14,649 nucleotides of DNA from Bacteroidota bacterium (GTDB lineage: Bacteria > Bacteroidota > Bacteroidia > Bacteroidales > UBA1556), in contig QMPB01000043.1 in the NCBI GenBank assembly GCA_003648395.1, forward strand, positions 1-14,649, read 5' to 3'. Positions 1-8,781 of the stretch are shown here, piece by piece; position 1 is the stretch's first letter; every line of letters starts with the position of its first letter. Below the pieces are notes generated by a model. That model was not told where the DNA came from. It did not search any database and saw nothing but the letters and a program-made list of their open reading frames with translations. Both the position numbers and the translations under genes were made by a program.

Positions 1-381
1 CTGATCTTTTATTCCAAAATAATCAAGCATATCCATTACTTTCATTTCGATATTAGAGCTCTTCTGCTCCATCAAGCCAAAAGCTACATTTTTATATACT
101 GAAAAATGCGGCCATAATCCCAAATCCTGAAAAATAAACCCAATATTACGTTCTGATGCCTGAATAATATTTTCCCCATCTTTTGCTAGTGTATTCCCAT
201 CAATATCTATTGAACCCGACAATGGTGTTTCTAAACCAGAAATAAGTCTAAGAATAGTAGTTTTACCACTTCCAGAACTACCCAATAAACAAGTCAATTG
301 CTTATCATCTATGTTCAAACATAAATCCTCAAGCACTAACTTATCGCCATACGAATGCTTAATTTTATCTAAACTAATCAT
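1..381 (-). CDS. ABC importer ATPase (iron(III)-type), N-terminal part; runs off the left edge
   Basis: This is the nucleotide-binding subunit that would power the permease and lipoprotein encoded just upstream. Only the first 127 codons are in the window. Translation from the ATG at 381 gives an A-loop tyrosine (Y11), a Walker A motif GSSGSGKT at residues 34-41, and a Q-loop at about residue 85 in the context FIFQDLGLWPH. That Q-loop context is typical of FbpC/PotA/CysA-like import ATPases. The ABC signature, Walker B and H-loop lie outside the window. The start overlaps the end of the permease gene by 8 nt, which indicates translational coupling in one operon. The ATPase role is seen directly; the substrate class is inferred from the neighbours. 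Confidence 0.93.
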   Translation of the reverse strand, partial: MISLDKIKHSYGDKLVLEDLCLNIDDKQLTCLLGSSGSGKTTILRLISGLETPLSGSIDIDGNTLAKDGENIIQASERNIGFIFQDLGLWPHFSVYKNVAFGLMEQKSSNIEMKVMDMLDYFGIKDQ

Positions 382-1978
382 TGATAGAATGGTATTTCTT
401 AATAAATGGATTCAACATAAAATAGAATATAGATATCATAAGCAAAGTTACAGAAAAAACTATTAAAGTCATGGAACTTATTAATGCTTGTGGAGCATTT
501 GCCATAATGGTAAACACCTTAATTGGCATAATTTCGGTACCCGGTGGATAAAGCATAATAGTAGTACCAAGCTCTCCAAGGCTAAAAATAAAACTAATAA
601 TAAACGCTATAAATATGGTGGGTAATATTATAGGAATCAGTATTTTAGTCAATCTAGAAAAAATTGGAATTCCTTGAATCTGAGAAACCTCATCAATGGA
701 ATTTGGAATTTGCTTTATTGCATTTGAAATAAGTTTGGCAGAAATAAAAGTGTACTTTCCAACATATCCAATAATTATAATTGCAGAGGTAGAGTATATA
801 AAGCTAAGTTCGGGTTGATTATAGAATTTTATTAAGCTAATACCATATATTGTTGAAGGAATTGCAAAAACCAAAAGCAAAAACCACTCAAAAGATTTAT
901 ATATTTTGGAACGCTTAATGGAAAAATAAGCTGCAATAAAGCCAATAAATACGCTTATTATTGCTGCCATAAATGCCAAGAATATAGAATTTACAAATGT
1001 TGGTAATAATAAATCATAAGCTCTAATAAAACTATCCATACCACCTTTAAAAGACTGAGCAAATAGTATAATAAATGGCAGAACTATTGAAATAAATAGC
1101 CAAACAATAAGAAACAATTGCCCTAGCTTTCGATAGTTAATAATATCATACAACTTATTATTTGTTCCTTTACTACCAACCGACAGGAAAGGTGCATCAG
1201 CAATATATTTGCGCTCAGCGTATAAAAGAATAATACAAATAGCTATAAGCAATGTAGATTGTATAATTGCAAGGCTATGATTATAAAATGCCGAAAATTG
1301 GGTAAAAATTTCTGTAGTAAAAACCTTTACTCCAAAAAATGCTGGCACAGAGAACTCTGATATACTAAAAATAAAAATCAGAACAAAAGATGTAATAAGT
1401 GCAGGTTTTATAAGTGGTAGTATTATGCTAAAAACCATTTTTTTGAAACTTACAAGCATCAAAGCACTCTCTTCAATTTGCGAATCGATATTAGATAAAG
1501 CACTTCCTATTATTAGCATTGCCAAAGGTATAAATATTAAACTCAGCACCATAATTACACCAAAATAAGAAGATATTAAACTAGAATTTCCGAATAAAAA
1601 GAAAAAGAAATCCTTCCAAGCAACTGCTAAAATATATGGTGATATAAATAAGGGAATTAATAATACAATTTTATAAAAACTCCTTAGTTTAAGATTAGTT
1701 TTATATAATAGAAAGCCCAGTATTGTTCCAAAGAAAGTAGAAATTATTCCAACAGAGGAAGCTAAAATCAAACTTTTGAAAAGCAAACTAAATGTTGCAT
1801 TATTAAGCAATTTAAAACTATTTGATAAGTCGTTTTCAAATAATACTGTACCAAAAGTATAAATAATGGGCAAGCCAATAAAAATAATAAATAAGCCATA
1901 AATCACAAACAGCAGGCTATTAAACCCTAAAAGAGAGTTGCTACCATTTTTTATATTTATAGGTTTAATGCTATCCAT
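374..1978 (-). CDS. ABC importer permease, double-length (FbpB/COG1178 type)
   Basis: This inner-membrane channel protein of 534 residues is about twice the size of a single ABC permease and consists of two homologous halves. It has about twelve hydrophobic segments. Each half carries the cytoplasmic coupling (EAA-type) loop that contacts the ATPase: residues 169-190 (EESALMLVSF, then LPLIKPAL) and residues 429-453 (DEVSQIQGIP, then LIPIILP). The duplicated layout is characteristic of FbpB/SfuB-like iron(III) permeases and relatives, where one polypeptide replaces a permease dimer. It starts 2 nt after the stop of the binding-protein gene and overlaps the ATPase gene by 8 nt. The transported substrate cannot be read from this subunit; iron(III) is the usual family annotation, and thiamine or aminophosphonate importers are related alternatives. 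Confidence 0.93.
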   Translation of the reverse strand: MDSIKPINIKNGSNSLLGFNSLLFVIYGLFIIFIGLPIIYTFGTVLFENDLSNSFKLLNNATFSLLFKSLILASSVGIISTFFGTILGFLLYKTNLKLRSFYKIVLLIPLFISPYILAVAWKDFFFFLFGNSSLISSYFGVIMVLSLIFIPLAMLIIGSALSNIDSQIEESALMLVSFKKMVFSIILPLIKPALITSFVLIFIFSISEFSVPAFFGVKVFTTEIFTQFSAFYNHSLAIIQSTLLIAICIILLYAERKYIADAPFLSVGSKGTNNKLYDIINYRKLGQLFLIVWLFISIVLPFIILFAQSFKGGMDSFIRAYDLLLPTFVNSIFLAFMAAIISVFIGFIAAYFSIKRSKIYKSFEWFLLLVFAIPSTIYGISLIKFYNQPELSFIYSTSAIIIIGYVGKYTFISAKLISNAIKQIPNSIDEVSQIQGIPIFSRLTKILIPIILPTIFIAFIISFIFSLGELGTTIMLYPPGTEIMPIKVFTIMANAPQALISSMTLIVFSVTLLMISIFYFMLNPFIKKYHSIND

Positions 1979-1980
1979 TA

Positions 1981-2988
1981 TTAATTATTTTCTACCCAAT
2001 TTTTTAAATACAACTGTATCTCTTGCAATTTATTAGCTGTTTTGCCATAATCAATACTCATTGGCTTAATATTATCCAATGAGGTAATATCTTGCGGAGT
2101 TTCTACACCTTTATGCAAAGGCATTTGTGCACACGAAATAGCCAAGCGCGATTCTGTATCTTTACTCAAAAGGTAATCAATTAGCTTTTTACCATTCTCA
2201 GCATTGGGCGAATTTTTCATCAGATTAACTGTATTTGGCATAATAAGGCTCCCTATTCCACCCTGGTCTAAAAACACAATATCTACCCTATCAGATTCTT
2301 TCATAGCCTCGTATGCATCATCAGTATCGGTTAATCCACAAGCAACTTGGCCCTGCATAACACGTTTTTTCACATCTCCATTGCTAGTGGCAATTATTAC
2401 TTCGTTTGTTTTTAGATCCATCATAAACTGCTTAGCTCTATCGTCGCCAAGAGCATCAAATATTGCTGAAATATGAAATGTAGTTGTGCCAAATAATGGA
2501 TTTGCTATGGCCACATTTCCCTTATACTGCTCTTTGACTAAGTCAAAAATTGACTGCGGCACATCTGCTCGAGACAATATATCTTTATTATATATTAACA
2601 CCCTTGCCCTAGCCGAAAAACCTGTCCAGTAAGCATCTGCATCCTTAAAAGTAGCATCAATACCTTTTGCCATTTCTGAATTATAAGGTTGTATAATATC
2701 ATAGTTTTTAAGCACAATAGTTCGTACGGGGTCACCACTCCAAAACACATCACATTGAGTATTATTCCTCTCGGCTAGCAGTCGGTTAAGCACTCCTGTG
2801 GATTTTGTTTCTTCGGTATCATAAATTGCCTTTATCTTTATTCCAGTTTCTTTTTCGAAGGCCTTAAGAACTGGCTCCGAAAATACTTGGTCCACACTAG
2901 TATACACCACCACCACATTGGAATCGCTATTGCAAGCAGTAATAATACTTGCCATAAAAATTATAATTATTATACTTAAATTCTTCAT
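1981..2988 (-). CDS. ABC importer substrate-binding lipoprotein (COG1840, iron(III)-type)
   Basis: This protein (335 aa) would capture the substrate for the downstream permease and ATPase. It opens with a lipoprotein signal: two Lys/Asn residues, a hydrophobic stretch, and the lipobox ITAC with lipidated Cys19. The mature part reads as a family-1 solute-binding protein: VVVVYTSVDQ at 25-34, YDTEETKSTG at 56-65, DVFWSGDP at 80-87, a hinge-like FSARARVLIYN at 124-134, ANPLFGTTT at 162-170, and GLTDTDDA at 218-225. Classical ferric-binding proteins such as FbpA have paired metal-binding tyrosines in the region where this protein has DTDD, so iron is only a tentative substrate. It is the first gene of the three-gene operon. 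The 61 nt between sbcC and this start show no clear TAnnTTTG box or terminator, so read-through from sbcDC is possible. Confidence 0.9.
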   Translation of the reverse strand: MKNLSIIIIIFMASIITACNSDSNVVVVYTSVDQVFSEPVLKAFEKETGIKIKAIYDTEETKSTGVLNRLLAERNNTQCDVFWSGDPVRTIVLKNYDIIQPYNSEMAKGIDATFKDADAYWTGFSARARVLIYNKDILSRADVPQSIFDLVKEQYKGNVAIANPLFGTTTFHISAIFDALGDDRAKQFMMDLKTNEVIIATSNGDVKKRVMQGQVACGLTDTDDAYEAMKESDRVDIVFLDQGGIGSLIMPNTVNLMKNSPNAENGKKLIDYLLSKDTESRLAISCAQMPLHKGVETPQDITSLDNIKPMSIDYGKTANKLQEIQLYLKNWVENN

Positions 2989-3049
2989 ATTCTATTTATT
3001 TTGTATTTACTTCAAGCTCATTATCCTACTATACAACTACAAAAAACCA

Positions 3050-6000
3050 CTAACTAACAATCTCAACTATACTAATACCATTGCTTCTTTTATGTACTTG
3101 TATTTGGGTCGAAATTCTATCCTTTAAACTATCAACATGGGATATAATGCCGATAATTTTGCCACTAGACTGTAAGGTTTCTAATGTAGAAATTATTGTT
3201 TCCAGAGTATTGCTATCAAGAGTTCCAAAACCCTCATCAATAAATAATGAATTGATTTGCACATTACGACTTGCCAAATCTGACAAACCTAGCGCCAAGG
3301 CAAGACTGATAATAAACTTCTCACCTCCACTAGATGTATCAACATAGCGCTCTTGATCAGTCTGATAATGGTCAATAAGCTTAAAATTCAGCTCTTCTTT
3401 CTCTACATAAGTTTTATTCAGTTTTAATGAGTAGCGATCGTTTAACTTCATCAAATGTAGATTTGCTCTATTTATTAAATTTTGTAGAGTAAGCCTCTGA
3501 ACATAAACATTAAAAGCATGCTTCGATCCACCCAAAACTTTAATGAGTTTTTCCCATTTACTAACTTCTTTTTGTTGTGTATTAATCTCATCAGTTATGG
3601 ACTTATTTCTATTGCGAATATTCAAATCCATTTCAAATTTAGAGCGCAACTCTCCTATTCTTTCCAACTTAGTATTCTCCTCAGTTTCTTTAGCCTGCAA
3701 TTGTATGTTTACTCCTTCTTTTGTTTCTTCAAACTTCTTATTTTCTAAATGCGCTACATTAAGTTGTTTCAAATCATTTTTTGCAGCATCTAGTTTTATT
3801 TGTTCTTCCTTTATACTATTATGTATTCCCTCAAAGGCGCTCTTATCAGCAGCAGAAAGCAATGCGTCTTTCACCTCTTCTTTGGAACTAAAAATAGACT
3901 TTTCAAGCTTTAAAGCAAAATCATTTTCAGAAATTTGAATTTCTCGATTTAAACTCTCCTTTTGTTTTACATTACTAATAATCTCAGTTTGCTTAGTTGT
4001 TATATCTGTTTTTATATTTTGAAGTTCTTGTTTTGCCGCCTCCAAAATACCATAATAATTATCAATACTTGCTTGCAGTTCTTCTCGTTTTGCAACTACA
4101 CTTATCTCGCTAGGCAAAAGCAGGTTTCTACTTATATTAGTATTTGTCCAAAGAGTGGAATCCTCGGAAATTTTAGTCTTTAAATTTATTAGCTTTATGC
4201 TTTTTTCTTCTAAAATATTCTTTAAAGATTTCAGCTCTATTCCAATACTTGAGATAGAACTCTGAATAGTTTGCTGCGAGGCTTTCTTAGTATTATACTC
4301 CGTAACTTTGCTCTCCAACTCACTAATAAATTGAGGAAAAAAATACACAGAAGGCAGTTTCAAGTCAAATTCGAATAATGCTAATTGCAAACTAGTTTCT
4401 AGTTTTTCTAATTCTACGTCAGACTCTTTTACACTATTCTCAAAAGACAGTATTACACTACTAAAAGCGGCTTGCTTTTCTGTCAATACAAGTTTTTTAT
4501 TCTCCAATAGGTTTTTATTTGTTTTCAGCTTTTCTAATTTATTAAAAACAATATCTCTTTTTTCAGTAATCTCTTTTATTTCATTAATCTTTTGACTAAC
4601 AGCCTTGATTTTATATTCCAAATCGGAATGTTTATTATCAATTACTTCTATATTCTCTATTGCAAAACCAAATTCATTATTAGCAAATAAAATTTCTAAT
4701 TTATTAATGGAATTAGTGATTTCTTCAATTTTATAACTATTACTTTCTATATTATTTCGCTCTACAACTACACTAATCTCCAACTGATTAATTGTCTTTT
4801 GAATTACATCAATCTCATTTTGTAGTTTATTAATCTTCTGTTGCGACTCATCAGTATTTACACTACTATACTCCTCTATTGCAGGATGTTCCAAAGAGCC
4901 ACACAATAAACAGGCTTCTCCACTTTTTAGTTTTGTTCGCTCATCTTGCAAATTTATTATTTGCTTTTTAAGTTCATAGTTTTCTTCAAAAACAATTAGT
5001 TTATCACTTTCACCTTTCAAAATAGTCCTTTGCTTAGATAATGATATTACTTGTTTTTCTAACTTACTATTACTCTCTTTTATTAGCGCTTCTTGCTGAA
5101 TTTTCTCCTTTTGCAAGCGATTATTCTCATTAGCATAATTCTTAAATTCCTTAACTGCTAATAATTGATTATCAAGCTTGGCTTTTTTATTATACAGCTC
5201 GGTAAATGAATTATTATTTATGCTTAAATCATATTCCTTGAGCTCTTTTTCTAGATTCAGAGTTTCAACTTCTATGCTACTATATTCTGTAATACAACTT
5301 TCTAAATTTACATCATTCTCCTTTTTCTTCGCTATTTGCTCACTACACTGTTTATTATTTTTCTCAATTAATGAGGACAATTCAGCACGATTCGATAATT
5401 GTAGATTCCATTGAGTAATTCTTCCAGAAATTAGAGGTAAATTTGAATTATTAGCAATAAAAGTAGTTATTCCTTCCAACTCATCTTTTGCAAGTTTCTC
5501 TTCACTTTCTTTTGCGGAAATATTATTTATAGTCTTGCCAATAGCTATCTGCTCAGCATCTCTATCTTGCTTGAGCTTAATAATCGTCGCTTTTAAAGCT
5601 GTAAGCTCTGTATCTAACTTATCAATTCTGCTAAACTTTGGCTGCCAGTCTTTAAAATCGATAGATGACTGTAGATAATCCATATTAGCCTTAGTTTCTT
5701 TAAGTTCTACCTCTTTTATTTTTTCAGTTAATAATAATAATTGACGCCCTAATTCTACTTCTTGAATCTTATTAGCATTTAGCGAATCCGATATTCTTGT
5801 AATATCTTTTAATACATCAGAAAAAACTTCTGCATGTATGTTATTTGCAAGAGCTAAGGTTTTCTCTTTATTATTTTCGATGGTATCTTTGAGCCTAGCA
5901 TCTCTTTTGTTTAAATCAGACATTTTTTGATCCAATTCATCACCTTTCTTAAACCAACTCACTATTTCTTGCAAGCGTTTTATCTCTTTCTGAATAAGAA

Positions 6001-6712
6001 CAACTTCATTCTTAATATGCTTATTTTCAGTTTTTAGCACTTTCAATTCGTCCTCAGAAAGCAAATCCTCAGAGTTTATTTTACTCTTGATAATCATTAG
6101 GTTACGTAGCTCTGCATGCTTCCTATTTCCTACCTCCTCACCAATACGCTTATAAATATCCTCACCAGTAATTTGTTCTAGCAAAGCTCCTTTTTCGCTG
6201 TTTGGTGCCGAAAGAAATGCTGCAAACTCTCCCTGAGCTAGCATTACCGAACGTAGAAATTGATTATAATTCAGCTGAATAATCTCTTCAATTTTATTCC
6301 TAAATGGAGTTATGCTATCTGCAAGAATTTGCTCAGTACTAAGATTTTTAAGGCTAACTATTTCCTTTGGATTTTTAATTTTCCTACCTTTCTTATCATT
6401 TACTCTAATACTCCAAAAGGCTTCATAAATTACACCTTTATTTTGGAATGTTAGTCGTACAAAAGCACCATCAGCGCCATAACTTACAACATCCACAAGG
6501 CCAGCCTTAGTGCTAGAAACACTAAACCTAGGAATTTCGCGGTATAATGCTATGGAAATAGCATCAAGAATGGTGGTTTTACCAGCACCTGTTTGCCCAG
6601 TAATTGCAAAAAGACCTACATTCTGAAATGCCTCCGTTGTGAAATCAATAATAATCGGGATTTCCGACTTTAGGGAGTTTATATTTTGTAGCTCTATCTT
6701 TAGTATCTTCAT
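3050..6712 (-). CDS. sbcC: DNA double-strand break repair ATPase SbcC (Rad50-like)
   Basis: SbcC is the SMC-like ATPase of the SbcCD nuclease, which opens hairpins and processes blocked or broken DNA ends, for example at palindromes and stalled forks. At 1220 aa it is slightly longer than E. coli SbcC. Visible parts in order: a beta-strand start (MKILKIELQNINS), Walker A GQTGAGKT at 39-46, long Lys/Glu/Asn-rich coiled coils on both sides of the middle, a zinc hook CLLCG with Cys601 and Cys604, the ABC signature SSGGEK at 1127-1132, Walker B with the FIDEG core (Asp1159, Glu1160), and a switch histidine in IGIISHVD near the end. All catalytic elements appear intact. Its ATG overlaps the sbcD stop as ATGA, giving a 4-nt overlap and implying coupled translation of the two subunits. 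Confidence 0.97.
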   Translation of the reverse strand: MKILKIELQNINSLKSEIPIIIDFTTEAFQNVGLFAITGQTGAGKTTILDAISIALYREIPRFSVSSTKAGLVDVVSYGADGAFVRLTFQNKGVIYEAFWSIRVNDKKGRKIKNPKEIVSLKNLSTEQILADSITPFRNKIEEIIQLNYNQFLRSVMLAQGEFAAFLSAPNSEKGALLEQITGEDIYKRIGEEVGNRKHAELRNLMIIKSKINSEDLLSEDELKVLKTENKHIKNEVVLIQKEIKRLQEIVSWFKKGDELDQKMSDLNKRDARLKDTIENNKEKTLALANNIHAEVFSDVLKDITRISDSLNANKIQEVELGRQLLLLTEKIKEVELKETKANMDYLQSSIDFKDWQPKFSRIDKLDTELTALKATIIKLKQDRDAEQIAIGKTINNISAKESEEKLAKDELEGITTFIANNSNLPLISGRITQWNLQLSNRAELSSLIEKNNKQCSEQIAKKKENDVNLESCITEYSSIEVETLNLEKELKEYDLSINNNSFTELYNKKAKLDNQLLAVKEFKNYANENNRLQKEKIQQEALIKESNSKLEKQVISLSKQRTILKGESDKLIVFEENYELKKQIINLQDERTKLKSGEACLLCGSLEHPAIEEYSSVNTDESQQKINKLQNEIDVIQKTINQLEISVVVERNNIESNSYKIEEITNSINKLEILFANNEFGFAIENIEVIDNKHSDLEYKIKAVSQKINEIKEITEKRDIVFNKLEKLKTNKNLLENKKLVLTEKQAAFSSVILSFENSVKESDVELEKLETSLQLALFEFDLKLPSVYFFPQFISELESKVTEYNTKKASQQTIQSSISSIGIELKSLKNILEEKSIKLINLKTKISEDSTLWTNTNISRNLLLPSEISVVAKREELQASIDNYYGILEAAKQELQNIKTDITTKQTEIISNVKQKESLNREIQISENDFALKLEKSIFSSKEEVKDALLSAADKSAFEGIHNSIKEEQIKLDAAKNDLKQLNVAHLENKKFEETKEGVNIQLQAKETEENTKLERIGELRSKFEMDLNIRNRNKSITDEINTQQKEVSKWEKLIKVLGGSKHAFNVYVQRLTLQNLINRANLHLMKLNDRYSLKLNKTYVEKEELNFKLIDHYQTDQERYVDTSSGGEKFIISLALALGLSDLASRNVQINSLFIDEGFGTLDSNTLETIISTLETLQSSGKIIGIISHVDSLKDRISTQIQVHKRSNGISIVEIVS

Positions 6713-7938
6713 TCTTCACCCTCCTTCACTATATTTAATATCTCATTAAAAGCATCGAGTATATCGGCATTATCATTCAAATCAAAGTCCTGCTCTTTAC
6801 ATTTTTCCTTAAAAACTTCCAATGGTGTTAAATCCTTAATATCACCCGAATTCTCAATAATGTCATTAAGTCCCTTTGTATTTCTCTTATTCTTAAAAGT
6901 TACTCGCAATACTTCAAGCTTTATTCCATCCTTATTCAAATCGTCGGCAGCCCTTTGTATATCCATAAATCCAATAGTATTATTTGCACTATTATCGAGC
7001 ACAACATCCACCCAAGGAGTTAATGAATAATGGCTATTAGCAATTTCCATTAAATCAAATAGGCATTTCTGCAAGTCGCCTTCTACTCTAATTATTTCTC
7101 TAAATCGAGGAATATCTATTTCATCAATATTAGAAATATCATTATTCCTAATTTCAATTTCGTACACTTTCTTACTATAATTCAGTTCACTAAAACTCAG
7201 TATTATTGGTGAACCAGAATATCGTATTCTAGGATTTTTATTCACCATTTGAGGACGGTGCAAATGTCCTAGCGCTATATAATCAAATTCATTAGGAAAA
7301 TCCTCTGCAGCAATATCACCAAGACTACCAACATATATATTTTGCTCACTATCAGATGGTTTTCCACCAATGGCAAATAAATGTCCCATTGCTATCTGTG
7401 GGTGATTTCCTTCATTTATCGATTTACAGTATTTCGCAGCACCCATATAATGATTCATCAGTGCTTTACGATATCGTTCATTTATTTCATCAAAATCTTC
7501 ACCAGCCACAGCACGTCTTATATCCTGATCCCTAAGATATGGAACTGCTGCAATAATCACAGTTTCGCCATTAACAGAATATTCAAAAACCTCTTTTGAA
7601 TAATCGCTACTAGCTTTTCCAACCACATCAATTGACAAAGCACTAAGCAGCTCCTTAGGCGCATCAATAGTTCCTGGTCCATCATGATTTCCTGCTGTAA
7701 TAACAATATGCTTACAATTTGTTTTATGAATATTTATTAGAAAATTATAGTACATCTTCTGGCTTTGAGTAGAAGGTACACTTACATCAAAAATATCTCC
7801 TGATACTATTAATATATCGATGTTTCGTTTCGATATAGTATCGGTAATCCATTCAAGAAAAAGCTCCTGTTCCTCTTGCTGCGAATGCTCATGCAAACGG
7901 TGTCCGAGGTGCCAATCTGATGTATGTAATATTTTCAT
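6709..7938 (-). CDS. sbcD: Exonuclease SbcD (Mre11-like metallophosphoesterase)
   Basis: SbcD is the nuclease subunit that pairs with SbcC. The 409 residues show the full metal-binding series of calcineurin-like phosphoesterases: DWH at 8-10, GDIFD at 47-51, GNHD at 83-86, GHLF at 185-188 and GHLH at 224-227. The C-terminal third (after about residue 270) matches the usual capping region that contacts the SbcC coiled-coil base. Its length is typical (E. coli SbcD is about 400 aa). The gene begins 45 nt after the end of the YhhN-family gene on the same strand and overlaps sbcC by 4 nt, so sbcD-sbcC is an operon and the membrane-protein gene may be part of it. No strong Shine-Dalgarno sequence precedes the ATG. 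Confidence 0.97.
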   Translation of the reverse strand: MKILHTSDWHLGHRLHEHSQQEEQELFLEWITDTISKRNIDILIVSGDIFDVSVPSTQSQKMYYNFLINIHKTNCKHIVITAGNHDGPGTIDAPKELLSALSIDVVGKASSDYSKEVFEYSVNGETVIIAAVPYLRDQDIRRAVAGEDFDEINERYRKALMNHYMGAAKYCKSINEGNHPQIAMGHLFAIGGKPSDSEQNIYVGSLGDIAAEDFPNEFDYIALGHLHRPQMVNKNPRIRYSGSPIILSFSELNYSKKVYEIEIRNNDISNIDEIDIPRFREIIRVEGDLQKCLFDLMEIANSHYSLTPWVDVVLDNSANNTIGFMDIQRAADDLNKDGIKLEVLRVTFKNKRNTKGLNDIIENSGDIKDLTPLEVFKEKCKEQDFDLNDNADILDAFNEILNIVKEGEE

Positions 7939-7983
7939 TTATTGTTTTTTACAGTCTATTTTACACTTATTCTTCTACCCATT

Positions 7984-8664
7984 TTATAAAAAGAAGCTAA
8001 CTATGGCAAATATATAAATTGCTATCCAATATGTTGATAGAATAAGTATTTCTGCTATTCTAAATTCCTTTACAAACTTATTATAAGATATTACTGCATC
8101 AGAGAATGAAAACAATAATGAACCTATCCCTAAAGCAATATATGCAGGCAAAAACTCCATCTGCATTAAGCCTATTGCTTGCCAATTCATTATTAATATT
8201 ACCAATATATAAACTGCGACAGGGATTTTAAAATTTCTTAAATACCTGAATAAGAACTTATAATATACAATTCCGATAATCAACAAAGCTATAAGTGCTA
8301 TGAAATTCCACTGAAATCCGAATATATTTATAAAAGCAAATGTAAAAGCAATATGAGCAATTAGAAAAGATGAGAGGCCTTGTAGGAAGTGTTTTTCGCT
8401 AATAAGAAATATATCACCAATTAATGAAGCAAACAAACCAATAATAATTACTAAAGAATACTGCGAACCATTATAATAATAAATAATGGATGCTATACTA
8501 ATTATTAGAATTGTAGTGGTCGGTTTAAAAATAGCAAAGTATTTAGCTTTTTTAGTCTGCCTAAAATAAATAGATAAAACTGCTGAAATGAAAACTAAGA
8601 TACTTAAAACTCCTATTATTAATTGCATAATTAGATTTATGAGATAAAACCCAAAGTTATGCAT
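7984..8664 (-). CDS. YhhN-family integral membrane protein, putative lysoplasmalogenase
   Basis: This 226-aa, very hydrophobic protein has about eight membrane segments. It matches the YhhN/TMEM86 family, whose characterised members hydrolyse the vinyl-ether bond of lysoplasmalogens to release a fatty aldehyde. Family landmarks seen are KPTTT at 47-51, the acidic motif LIGDIF with Asp84, GLSSFLIAH at 96-104, and LLFSFSDA with Asp189 near the end; the two conserved aspartates are the likely active-site residues. The ATG at 8664 is used here; Met13 (8628) would also leave the first membrane segment intact. It lies upstream of sbcD on the same strand with a 45-nt gap; any link to DNA repair is probably incidental. 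Family assignment is firm, but the enzymatic activity in this organism is inferred. Confidence 0.85.
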   Translation of the reverse strand: MHNFGFYLINLIMQLIIGVLSILVFISAVLSIYFRQTKKAKYFAIFKPTTTILIISIASIIYYYNGSQYSLVIIIGLFASLIGDIFLISEKHFLQGLSSFLIAHIAFTFAFINIFGFQWNFIALIALLIIGIVYYKFLFRYLRNFKIPVAVYILVILIMNWQAIGLMQMEFLPAYIALGIGSLLFSFSDAVISYNKFVKEFRIAEILILSTYWIAIYIFAIVSFFL

Positions 8665-8717
8665 TTTATAAATAAAAGCGAGAACTAAATAATGAAAATA
8701 TTAATTAACGGATATTG

Positions 8718-8731
8718 GATTAGCGATTAGC
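8718..8731. repeat. Short tandem direct repeat, two copies of GATTAGC
   Basis: Two adjacent exact copies of the 7-mer GATTAGC lie in the 117-nt gap between rlmI and the YhhN-family gene, upstream of the latter. No canonical TAnnTTTG box was found in this gap. The repeat could be half-sites of a regulator or chance; nothing else supports a function. Confidence 0.4.
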
Positions 8732-8781
8732 ATACATCTATGAAATCACCATTCAATAATCGATATTCTTAAATAACTTGA

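Noticed and set aside
2204..2476. Plus-strand open frame of 90 codons opposite the binding-protein gene
   Set aside because: It lies wholly antisense to a well-supported conserved gene and has no family resemblance.
3081..3938. Several plus-strand open frames opposite sbcC
   Set aside because: They are antisense to the conserved catalytic and coiled-coil parts of sbcC, are Ser/Phe/Leu-rich as expected for shadows of Lys/Glu-rich coding sequence, and show no recognisable domain or initiation signal.
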